64,000 nucleotides of DNA from Antedon mediterranea (Eukaryota; Echinodermata; Crinoidea; Comatulida; Antedonidae): positions 16,614,501 through 16,678,500 of the forward strand of contig NC_092672.1 of the NCBI RefSeq assembly GCF_964355755.1, written 5' to 3'. The notes beneath the pieces are model-generated. The model worked only from the letters and a program-made list of their open reading frames with translations, was not told where the DNA came from and ran no database searches. The translations under genes and the position numbers were made by a program. Shown one piece after another: positions 1 through 11,900 of this stretch. The first letter of the stretch is position 1; each line of letters starts with the position of its first letter.

Positions 1-3000
1 CAGCGAGAGAGAGATAGATCAGCGAGAGAGAGATAGATCAGCGAGAGAGAGATAGATCAGCGAGAGAGAGATAGATCAGCGAGAAAGAGATAGATCGGCG
101 AGAGAGAGATAGATCAGCGAGAGAGAGATAGATCAGCCAGAAAGAGATAGATTGATCAGCGAGAGAGAGAGAGAGATAGATCAGCGAGAGAGAGAGAGAG
201 ATCAGCGAGAGAGAGATATATCAGCGTGAGAGAGAGATAGATCAGCGAGAGAGAGATAGATCAGCGAAAGAGAGACAGATCCGCGAGAGAGAGAGAGAGA
301 GAGATAGATCAGCGAGAGAGAGAGAGAGAGAGAGATCAGCAAGAGAGAGATAGATCAGCGAGAGAGATAGATCAGCGAGAGAGAGATAGATCAGCGAGAG
401 AGATAGATCAGTGAGAGAGAGAGATAGATCAGCGAGAGAGAGATAGATCAGCGAGAGAGAGATAGATCAGCGTGAGAAAGATAGATCAGCTAGAGAGAGA
501 TAGATCTGCGAGAGAGAGATAGATCCGCGAGAGAGAGATAGATCAGCGAGAGAGATATATATCAGCGAGAGAGAGATAGATCAGCGTGAGAGAGAGATAG
601 ATCAGCGAGAGAAAGATAGATCAGCGAGAGAGATAGATCAGCGAGAGAAATATAGATCAGCGAGAAAGAGATAGATAGATCAGCGAGAGAGATAGATCAG
701 CGAGAGAGAGATAGATAGATCAGCGAGAGAGAGATAGATCAGCGAGAGAGAGAGATAGATCAGCGAGAGAGAGAGAGAGATAGATCAGCGAGAGAGAGAT
801 AGATCAGCGAGAGAGAGATATATCAGTGAGAGAGAGATAGATCAGTGTGAGAGAGAGATAGATCAGCGAGAGAGAGATAGATCAGCGAGAGAGATAGATC
901 AGCGAGAGAAATATAGATCAGCGAGAGAGAGATAGATAGATCAGCGAGAGAGATAGATCAGCGAGAGAGAGATAGATAGATCAGAGAGAGAGAGATAGAT
1001 CAGCGAGAGAGAGAGAGAGAGAGATAGATCAGCGAGAGAGAGATAGATCAGCGAGAGAGAGATAGATCAGCGAGAGAGATATATATCAGTGAGAGAGAGA
1101 TAGATCAGCGAGAGAGAGATAGATCAGCGAGAGAGATAGATCAGCGACAAAGAGATAAATCAGCGAGAGAGAGATATATCAGCGAGAGAGAGATAGATCA
1201 GCGAGAGAGATAGATCAGCGAGAGAGATAGATCAGCGAGAGAAAGAGATAGATCAGCCAGAGAAAGATAGATAGATCAGCGAGAGAGAGAGAGAGAGATA
1301 GATCGGCGAGAGAGAGATAGATCAGCGAGACAGAGATAGATCAGCGAGAGAGAGATAGATCAGCGAGAGAGAGAGAGATAGATCAGCGAGAGAGAGAGAT
1401 AGATCAGCGAGAGAGAGATAGATCAGTGACAGAGAGATAGATCAGCGAAAGAGAGATAGATCAGCGAGAGAGATAGATCAGCGGGAGAGAGAGATAGATC
1501 AACGAGAGAGAGATAGATCAGCGAGAGAGAGAGAGATAGATCAGGGAGAGAGAGATAGATCAGCGAGAGAGAGATAGATCAGCGAGAGATTGAGAGAGAT
1601 AGATCAACGAGAGAGATAGATCAGCGAGAGAGAGAGATAGATCAGGGAGAGAGAGATAGATCAGCGAGAAAGAGATAGATCAGCGAGAGAGAGATAGATC
1701 AGCGAGAGAGAGATAGATCAGCGAGAGAGATAGATCAGCGAGAGAGAGATATATCAGCGAGAGAGAGATAGATCAGTGAGAGAGAGAGAGATCAGCAAGA
1801 GAGATATAGATCAGCGAGAGAGATAGATGAGCGAGAGAGAGATAGATCAGCGAGAGAGAGATAGATCAGTGAGAGAGAGATAGATCAGCGAGAGAGAGAC
1901 AGATCCACGAGAAAGAGAGAGATAGATCAGCGAGAGAGAGAGATCAGCAAGAGAGAGATAGATCAGCGAGAGAGATAGATCAGCGAGAGAGAGATAGATC
2001 AGCGAGAGAGAGATAGATCAGTAAGAGAGAGATAGATCAGCGAGAGAGAGAAAGATCAGCGAGAGAGAGATAGATCAGCGAGAGAGAGATAGATCAGCGA
2101 GAGAGAGAGATAGATCCGCGAGAGAGAGATAGATCCGCGAGAGAGAGATATATCAGCGAGAGAGAGATATATCAGCGTGAGAGAGAGTTAGATCAGCGAG
2201 AGAGATATAGATCAGCGAGAGAGATAGATCAGCGAGAGAAATATAGATCAGCGAGAGAGAGATAGATAGATCAGCGAGAGAGATAGATCAGCGAGAGAGA
2301 GATAGATAGATCAGCGAGATAGAGATAGGTCAGCGAGAAAGACAGAGATAGATCAGCGATAGAGAGATAGATCAGCGAGAGAGAGATAAATCAGCGAGAG
2401 AGAAATAGATCAGCGAGAGAGAGATAGATCAGCGAGAGAGAGATAGATCAGCGAGAGAGAGAGATAGATCCGCGAGAGAGAGATAGATCCGCGAGAGAGA
2501 GATAAATCAGCGAGAGAGAGATATATCAGCGTGAGAGAGAGTTAGATCAGCGAGAGAGATATAGATCAGAGAGAGAGATAGATCAGCGAGAGAAATATAG
2601 ATCAGCGAGAGAGAGATAGATAGATCAGCGAGAGAGTTAGATCTGCGAGAGAGAGATAGATAGATAAGCGAGATAGAGATAGATCAGCGAGAGAGAGAGA
2701 TAGATCAGCGATAGAGAGATAGATCAGCGAGAGAGAGATAGATCAGCGAGAGAGAGATAGATCAGCGAGAGAGAGATAGATCAGCGAGAGAGAGATAGAT
2801 CAGCGAGAAAGAGATAGATCGGCGAGAGAGAGATAGATCAGCGAGAGAGAGATAGATCAGCCAGAAAGAGATAGATAGATCAGCGAGAGAGAGAGAGATA
2901 GATCAGCGAGAGAGAGAGAGAGAGATCAGCGAGAGAGAGATATATCAGCGTGAGAGAGAGATAGATCAGCGAGAGAGAGATAGATCAGCGAAAGAGAGAC

Positions 3001-4500
3001 AGATCCGCGAGAGAGAGAGAGAGAGAGAGATAGATCAGCGAGAGAGAGAGAGAGAGAGATCAGCGAGAGAGAGATAGATCAGCGAGAGAAAGATAGATCA
3101 GCTAGAGAGAGATAGATCTGCGAGAGAGAGATAGATCCGCGAGAGAGAGATAGATCAGCGAGAGAGATATATATCAGCGAGAGAGAGATAGATCAGCGTG
3201 AGAGAGAGATAGATCAGCGAGAGAAAGATAGATCAGCGAGAGAGATAGATCAGCGAGAGAAATATAGATCAGCGAGAAAGAGATAGATAGATCAGCGAGA
3301 GAGATAGATCAGCGAGAGAGAGATAGATAGATCAGCGAGAGAGAGATAGATCAGCGAGAGAGAGAGATAGATCAGCGAGAGAGAGAGAGAGATAGATCAG
3401 CGAGAGAGAGATAGATCAGCGAGAGAGAGATATATCAGTGAGAGAGAGATAGATCAGTGTGAGAGAGAGATAGATCAGCGAGAGAGAGATAGATCAGCGA
3501 GAGAGATAGATCAGCGAGAGAAATATAGATCAGCGAGAGAGAGATAGATAGATCAGCGAGAGAGATAGATCAGCGAGAGAGAGATAGATAGATCAGAGAG
3601 AGAGAGATAGATCAGCGAGAGAGAGAGAGAGAGAGATAGATCAGCGAGAGAGAGATAGATCAGCGAGAGAGAGATAGATCAGCGAGAGAGATATATATCA
3701 GTGAGAGAGAGATAGATCAGCGAGAGAGAGATAGATCAGCGAGAGAGATAGATCAGCGACAAAGAGATAAATCAGCGAGAGAGAGATATATCAGCGAGAG
3801 AGAGATAGATCAGCGAGAGAGATAGATCAGCGAGAGAGATAGATCAGCGAGAGAAAGAGATAGATCAGCCAGAGAAAGATAGATAGATCAGCGAGAGAGA
3901 GAGAGAGAGATAGATCGGCGAGAGAGAGATAGATCAGCGAGACAGAGATAGATCAGCGAGAGAGAGATAGATCAGCGAGAGAGAGAGAGAGATAGATCAG
4001 CGAGAGAGAGAGATAGATCAGCGAGAGAGAGATAGATCAGTGACAGAGAGATAGATCAGCGAAAGAGAGATAGATCAGCGAGAGAGATAGATCAGCGGGA
4101 GAGAGAGATAGATCAACGAGAGAGAGATAGATCAGCGAGAGAGAGAGAGATAGATCAGGGAGAGAGAGATAGATCAGCGAGAGAGAGATAGATCAGCGAG
4201 AGATTGAGAGAGATAGATCAACGAGAGAGAGATAGATCAGCGAGAGAGAGAGATAGATCAGGGAGAGAGAGATAGATCAGCGAGAAAGAGATAGATCAGC
4301 GAGAGAGAGATAGATCAGCGAGAGAGAGATAGATCAGCGAGAGAGATAGATCAGCGAGAGAGAGATATATCAGCGAGAGAGAGATAGATCAGTGAGAAAG
4401 AGAGAGATCAGCAAGAGAGATATAGATCAGCGAGAGAGATAGATGAGCGAGAGAGAGATAGATCAGCGAGAGAGAGATAGATCAGTGAGAGAGAGATAGA
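1..4500 (+). repeat. Higher-order duplication in minisatellite, about 2.6-2.7 kb
   Basis: The order of variant units at about 1-1900 recurs at about 2735-4500. Anchors: a GAGAAAGAGATAGATCGGCG variant at 81 and 2815 (offset 2734), a TATCAGTGAG variant at 831 and 3433 (offset 2602), and an AGATTGAG variant at 1587 and 4201 (offset 2614). The change in offset implies an indel of about 130 bp between the copies. The right end is approximate because the units are so similar. Confidence 0.75.
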
Positions 4501-6661
4501 TCAGCGAGAGAGAGATAGATCAGCGAGAGAGAGATAGGTCAGCTAGAGAGAGATAGATCAGCGAGAGAGAGATAGATCCGCGAGAGAGAGATAGATCAGC
4601 GAGAGAGAGATATATCAGCGAGAGAGAGATAGATCAGCGTGATAGAGAGATAGATCAGCGAGAGAGAGAGAGAGATAGATCAGCGAGAGAGATAGATCAA
4701 CGAGAGAAATATAGATCAGTGAGAGAGAGATAGATAGATCAGCGAGAGAGAGAGAGAGATAGATCAGCGAGAGGAGAGAGAGAGATAGATCAGCGAGAGA
4801 GAGATAGATCAGCGAGAGAGAGATAGATCAGCAAGAGAGAGAGAGATAGATCAGCGAGAGAGAGAGAGATAGATCAGCGAGAGGAGAGAGAGAGATAGAT
4901 CAGCGAGAGAGAGATAGATCAGCGAGAGAGAGAAAGATCAGCGAGAGAGAGATAGATCAGCGAGAGAGAGATAGATCACCGAGAGAAAGATAGATCAGCA
5001 AGAGAGAGAGAGATAGATCAGCGAGAGAGAGATAGATCAGCGAGAGAGATAGATCAGCGAGAAAGAGAGAGATAGATCAGCGAGAGAGAGATAGATAGAT
5101 AGATCAGCGAGAGAGAGATAGGTAGATCAGCGAGAGAGAGAGATAGATAGATCAGCGAGAGAGAGAGAGAGAGATAGATCAGCGAGAGAGAGATAGATCA
5201 GCGAGAGAGATAGATCAGCGAGAGAGATAGATCAGCGAGAGAGATAGATAGATTAGCGAGAGAGAGATAGATCAGCGAGAGAGAGATAGATCAGCGTGAG
5301 AGAGATAGATCAGCGACAGAGAGATAGATCAGCAAGAGAGAGATAGATCAGTGACAGAGAGATAGATCAGCGAAAGAGAGATAGATCAGCGAGAGAGAGA
5401 TAGATAAGCGAGAGAGAGATAGATCAACGAGAGAGAGATAGATCAGCGAGAGAGAGAGATAGATCAGGGAGATAGAGATAGATCAGCGAGAGAGAGATAG
5501 ATCAGCGAGAGAGAGAGAGAGAAAGATCAACGAGAGAGAGATAGATCAGCGAGAGAGAGATAGATCAGGGAGAGAGAGATAGATCAGCGAGAGAGAGAGA
5601 TAGATCAGCGAGAGAGATAGATCAGCGAGAGAGAGATAGATCAGCGAGAGAGATAGATCAGCGAGAGAGAGAGATAGATCAGCGAGTGAGAGAGATAGAT
5701 CAGCGAGAGAGAGATAGATCAGCGAGAAAGAGAGAGATAGATCAGCGAGAGAGAGATAGATTAGCGAAAGAGAGACAGATCCGCGAGAGAGAGAGAGAGA
5801 TAGATCAGCGAGAGAGAGAGAGAGATCAGCAAGAGAGAGATAGATCAGCGAGAGAGATAGATCAGCGAGAGAGAGATAGATCAGCGAAAGAGAGAGATAG
5901 ATCAGTGAGAGAGAGATAGATCAGCGAGAGAGAGATAGATCAGCGAGAGAGAGATAGATCAGCGAGAGAGAGATAGATCAGCGAGAGAGAAAGATAGATA
6001 CGCGAGAGAAAGAGAGATAGATCCGCGAGAGAGAGATATATCAGCGAGAGAGAGATATATCAGCGTGAGAGAGAGATAGATCAGCGAGAGAGAGATAGAT
6101 CAGCGAGAGAGATAGATCAGCGAGAGAAATATAGATCAGCGAGAGAGAGATAGATAGATCAGCGAGGGAGATAGATCAGCGAGAGAGAGAGATAGATAGA
6201 TCAGCGAGAGAGAGAGAGAGATAGATCAGCGAGAGAGAGATAGATAGACCAGCGAGAGAGAGATAGATCAGCGAGAGAGAGATAGATCAGCGAGAGAGAG
6301 AGATAGATCCGCGAGAGAGAGGTAGATCAGCGAGAGAGACAGAGAGAGATAGATCAGCGAGAGAGAGATAAAGAGATCAGCGAGAGAGAGAGGGAGATAG
6401 ATCAGCGAGAGGGAGAGAGAGAGAGATAGATAGATCAGCGAGAGAGAGAGAGAGATAGATCAGCGAGAGAGAGATAGATAGACCAGCGAGAGAGAGATAG
6501 ATCAGCGAGAGAGAGATAGATCAGCGAGAGAGAGAGATAGATCCGCGAGAGAGAGGTAGATCAGCGAGAGAGACAGAGAGAGATAGATCAGCGAGAGAGA
6601 GATAAAGAGATCAGCGAGAGAGAGAGGGAGATAGATCAGCGAGAGGGAGAGAGAGAGAGAG

Positions 6662-9308
6662 AAATAGATCAGCGAGAGAGAGAGATAGATCAGCGAGAGA
6701 GATAGATCAGCGAGAGAGAGATAGATAGATCAGAGAGAGAGATAGATCAGCGAGAGAGAGATAGATAGATCAGCGAGAGAGAGATAGATCAGCGAGAGAG
6801 AGAGAGAGATAGATCAGCGAGACAGAGAGATAGATCAACGAGAGAGAGAGATAGATCAGCGAGAGAGAGATAGATCAGCGATAGAGAGATAGATCAGCGA
6901 GAGAGAGATAGATCACCGAGAGAGAGATAGATCAGCGAGAGAGAGATAGATCAGCGAGAGAGAGATAGATCAGCGAGAGAGAGATAGATCAGCGAGAAAG
7001 AGATAGATCAGCGAGAGAGAGATAGATCAGCGAGAGAGAGATAGATCAGCCAGAGAGAGATAGATAGATCAGCGAGAGAGAGAGAGAGATAGATCAGCGA
7101 GAGAGAGATAGATCAGCGAGAGAGAGATAGATCAGCAAGAGAGAGATAGATCAGCGAGAGAGAGATAGATCAGCGAGAGAGAGAGATAGATCAGCGAGAG
7201 AGAGATTGATCAGCGAGACAGAGATAGATCAGCAAGAGAGAGAGAGATAGATCAGCGAGAGAGAGATAGATCAGCGAGAGAGATAGATCAGCGAGAAAGA
7301 GAGAGATAGATCAGCGAGAGAGAGATAGATAGATAGATCAGCGAGAGAGAGAGATAGGTAGATCAGCGAGAGAGAGAGATAGATAGATCAGCGAGAGAGA
7401 GAGATAGATAGATCAGCGAGAGAGAGATAGATCAGCGAGAGAGATAGATCAGCGAGAGAGATAGATCAGCGAGAGAGATAGATAGATTAGCGAGAGAGAG
7501 ATAGATCAGCAATAGAGAGATAGATCAGCGTGAGAGAGATAGATCAGCGACAGAGAGATAGATCAGCAAGAGAGAGATAGATCAGTGACAGAGAGATAGA
7601 TCAGCGAAAGAGAGATAGATCAGCGAGAGAGAGAAAGATAAGCGAGAGAGAGATAGATCAACGAGAGAGAGATAGATCAGCGAGAGAGAGAGATAGATCA
7701 GGGAGATAGAGATAGATCAGCGAGAGAGAGATAGATCAGCGAGAGAGAGAGAGAGAAAGATCAACGAGAGAGAGATAGATCAGCGAGAGAGAGAGATAGA
7801 TCAGGGAGAGAGAGATAGATCAGCGAGAGAGAGAGATAGATCAGCGAGAGAGATAGATCAGCGAGAGAGAGATAGATCAGCGAGAGAGATAGATCAGCGA
7901 GAGAGAGAGATAGATCAGCGAGTGAGAGAGATAGATCAGCGAGAGAGAGATAGATCAGCGAGAGAGAGAGAGATAGATCAGCGAAAGAGAGACAGATCCG
8001 CGAGAGAGAGAGAGAGATAGATCAGCGAGAGAGAGAGAGATAGATCAGCAAGAGAGAGATAGATCAGCGAGAGAGATAGATCAGCGAGAGAGAGATAGAT
8101 CAGCGAAAGAGAGAGATAGATCAGTGAGAGAGAGATAGATCAGCGAGAGAGAGATAGATCAGCGAGAGAGAGATAGATCAGCGAGAGAGAGATAGATCAG
8201 CGAGAGAGAAAGATAGATACGCGAGAGAAAGAGAGATAGATCCGCGAGAGAGAGATATATCAGCGAGAGAGAGATATATCAGCGTGAGAGAGAGATAGAT
8301 CAGCGAGAGAGAGATAGATCAGCGAGAGAGATAGATCAGCGAGAGAAATATAGATCAGCGAGAGAGAGATAGATAGATCAGCGAGAGAGATAGATCAGCG
8401 AGAGAGAGAGATAGATAGATCAGCGAGAGAGAGATAGATCAGCGAGAGAGAGAGAGATAGATCAGCGAGAGAGAGATAGATAGACCAGCGAGAGAGAGAT
8501 AGATCAGCGAAAGAGAGATAGATCAGCGAGAGAGAGAGATAGATCCGCGAGAGAGAGGTAGATCAGCGAGAGAGAGAGAGAGAGAGATAGATCAGCGAGA
8601 GAGAGATAAAGAGATCAGCGAGAGAGAGAGGGAGATAGATCAGCGAGAGGGAGAGAGAAAGAGATAGATAGATCAGCGAGAGAGAGATAGATAGAGAGAT
8701 ATATCAGCGAGAGAGAGATATATCAGCGTGAGAGAGAAATAGATCAGCGAGAGAAAGAGATAGATCAGCGAGAGAGATAGATCAGCGAGAGAGAGATAGA
8801 TAGATCAGAGAGAGAGATAGATCAGCGAGAGAGAGATAGATAGATCAGCGAGAGAGAGATAGATCAGCGAGAGAGAGAGAGAGATAGATCAGCGAGACAG
8901 AGAGATAGATCAGCGAGAGAGAGATAGATCAGCGAGAGAGAGATAGATCAGCGATAGAGAGATAGATCAGCGAGAGAGAGATAGATCAGCGAGAGAGAGA
9001 GATAGATAGATCAGCGAGAGAGAGAGAGAGATAGATCAGCGAGAGAGAGATAGATAGACCAGCGAGAGAGAGATAGATCAGCGAGAGAGAGATAGATCAG
9101 CGAGAGAGAGAGATAGATCCGCGAGAGAGAGGTAGATCAGCGAGAGAGACAGAGAGAGATAGATCAGCGAGAGAGAGATAAAGAGATCAGCGAGAGAGAG
9201 AGGGAGATAGATCAGCGAGAGGGAGAGAGAGAGAGATAGATAGATCAGCGAGAGAGAGATAGATAGAGAGATATATTAGTGAGAGAGAGATATATCAGCG
9301 TGAGAGAG
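6662..9308 (+). repeat. 2,647 bp higher-order unit of minisatellite, copy 1
   Basis: Variant markers recur at a constant offset of 2,647 bp: AAATAG at 6662 and 9309, GATTGAT at 7204 and 9851, TACGCG at 8218 and 10865, and a GGTAGATCAG context near 8545 and 11192. Together they show a unit of over a hundred 19 bp repeats duplicated as a block. An earlier related TACGCG marker at 5999 lies 2,219 bp upstream, so the preceding unit differs in length. Exact edges inside the array are arbitrary. Confidence 0.75.
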
Positions 9309-11900
9309 AAATAGATCAGCGAGAGAGAGAGATAGATCAGCGAGAGAGATAGATCAGCGAGAGAGAGATAGATAGATCAGAGAGAGAGATAGATCAGCGA
9401 GAGAGAGATAGATAGATCAGCGAGAGAGAGATAGATCAGCGAGAGAGAGAGAGAGATAGATCAGCGAGACAGAGAGATAGATCAACGAGAGAGAGAGATA
9501 GATCAGCGAGAGAGAGATAGATCAGCGATAGAGAGATAGATCAGCGAGAGAGAGATAGATCACCGAGAGAGAGATAGATCAGCGAGAGAGAGATAGATCA
9601 GCGAGAGAGAAATAGATCAGCGAGAGAGAGATAGATCAGCGAGAAAGAGATAGATCAGCGAGAGAGAGATAGATCAGCGAGAGAGAGATAGATCAGCCAG
9701 AGAGAGATAGATAGATCAGCGAGAGAGAGAGAGAGATAGATCAGCGAGAGAGAGATAGATCAGCGAGAGAGAGATAGATCAGCAAGAGAGAGATAGATCA
9801 GCGAGAGAGAGATAGATCAGCGAGAGAGAGAGATAGATCAGCGAGAGAGAGATTGATCAGCGAGACAGAGATAGATCAGCAAGAGAGAGAGAGATAGATC
9901 AGCGAGAGAGAGATAGATCAGCGAGAGAGATAGATCAGCGAGAAAGAGAGAGATAGATCAGCGAGAGAGAGATAGATAGATAGATCAGCGAGAGAGAGAG
10001 ATAGGTAGATCAGCGAGAGAGAGAGATAGATAGATCAGCGAGAGAGAGAGATAGATAGATCAGCGAGAGAGAGATAGATCAGCGAGAGAGATAGATCAGC
10101 GAGAGAGATAGATCAGCGAGAGAGATAGATAGATTAGCGAGAGAGAGATAGATCAGCAATAGAGAGATAGATCAGCGTGAGAGAGATAGATCAGCGACAG
10201 AGAGATAGATCAGCAAGAGAGAGATAGATCAGTGACAGAGAGATAGATCAGCGAAAGAGAGATAGATCAGCGAGAGAGAGAAAGATAAGCGAGAGAGAGA
10301 TAGATCAACGAGAGAGAGATAGATCAGCGAGAGAGAGAGATAGATCAGGGAGATAGAGATAGATCAGCGAGAGAGAGATAGATCAGCGAGAGAGAGAGAG
10401 AGAAAGATCAACGAGAGAGAGATAGATCAGCGAGAGAGAGAGATAGATCAGGGAGAGAGAGATAGATCAGCGAGAGAGAGAGATAGATCAGCGAGAGAGA
10501 TAGATCAGCGAGAGAGAGATAGATCAGCGAGAGAGATAGATCAGCGAGAGAGAGAGATAGATCAGCGAGTGAGAGAGATAGATCAGCGAGAGAGAGATAG
10601 ATCAGCGAGAGAGAGAGAGATAGATCAGCGAAAGAGAGACAGATCCGCGAGAGAGAGAGAGAGATAGATCAGCGAGAGAGAGAGAGATAGATCAGCAAGA
10701 GAGAGATAGATCAGCGAGAGAGATAGATCAGCGAGAGAGAGATAGATCAGCGAAAGAGAGAGATAGATCAGTGAGAGAGAGATAGATCAGCGAGAGAGAG
10801 ATAGATCAGCGAGAGAGAGATAGATCAGCGAGAGAGAGATAGATCAGCGAGAGAGAAAGATAGATACGCGAGAGAAAGAGAGATAGATCCGCGAGAGAGA
10901 GATATATCAGCGAGAGAGAGATATATCAGCGTGAGAGAGAGATAGATCAGCGAGAGAGAGATAGATCAGCGAGAGAGATAGATCAGCGAGAGAAATATAG
11001 ATCAGCGAGAGAGAGATAGATAGATCAGCGAGAGAGATAGATCAGCGAGAGAGAGAGATAGATAGATCAGCGAGAGAGAGATAGATCAGCGAGAGAGAGA
11101 GAGATAGATCAGCGAGAGAGAGATAGATAGACCAGCGAGAGAGAGATAGATCAGCGAAAGAGAGATAGATCAGCGAGAGAGAGAGATAGATCCGCGAGAG
11201 AGAGGTAGATCAGCGAGAGAGAGAGAGAGAGAGATAGATCAGCGAGAGAGAGATAAAGAGATCAGCGAGAGAGAGAGGGAGATAGATCAGCGAGAGGGAG
11301 AGAGAAAGAGATAGATAGATCAGCGAGAGAGAGATAGATAGAGAGATATATCAGCGAGAGAGAGATATATCAGCGTGAGAGAGAAATAGATCAGCGAGAG
11401 AAAGAGATAGATCAGCGAGAGAGATAGATCAGCGAGATAGAGATAGATAGATCAGAGAGAGAGATAGATCAGCGAGAGAGAGATAGATAGATCAGCGAGA
11501 GAGAGATAGATCAGCGAGAGAGAGAGAGAGATAGATCAGCGAGACAGAGAGATAGATCAGCGAGAGAGAGATAGATCAGCGAGAGAGAGATAGATCAGCG
11601 ATAGAGAGATAGATCAGCGAGAGAGAGATAGATCACCGAGAGAGAGATAGATCAGCGAGAGAGAGATAGATCAGCGAAAGAGAGATAGATCAGCGAGAGA
11701 GAGATAGATCAGCGAGAAAGAGATAGATCAGCGAGAGAGAGATAGATCAGCGAGAGAGAGATAGATCAGCCAGAGAGAGATAGATAGATCAGCGAGAGAG
11801 AGAGAGAGATAGATCAGCGAGAGAGAGATAGATCAGCGAGAGAGAGATAGATCAGCAAGAGAGAGATAGATCAGCCAGAGAGAGATAGATCAGCGAGAGA
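9309..11900 (+). repeat. 2,647 bp higher-order unit of minisatellite, copy 2
   Basis: Second copy of the block at 6662-9308. The same variant units appear in the same order at +2,647 bp. The correspondence is lost near 11.9 kb, so the right end is approximate. Confidence 0.7.

Noticed and set aside
5686-5919. 77-codon frame rich in Arg/Glu/Asp on the + strand
   Set aside because: It is the translation of the 19 bp minisatellite. The unit is not a multiple of three, so open stretches arise where unit lengths happen to keep frame.
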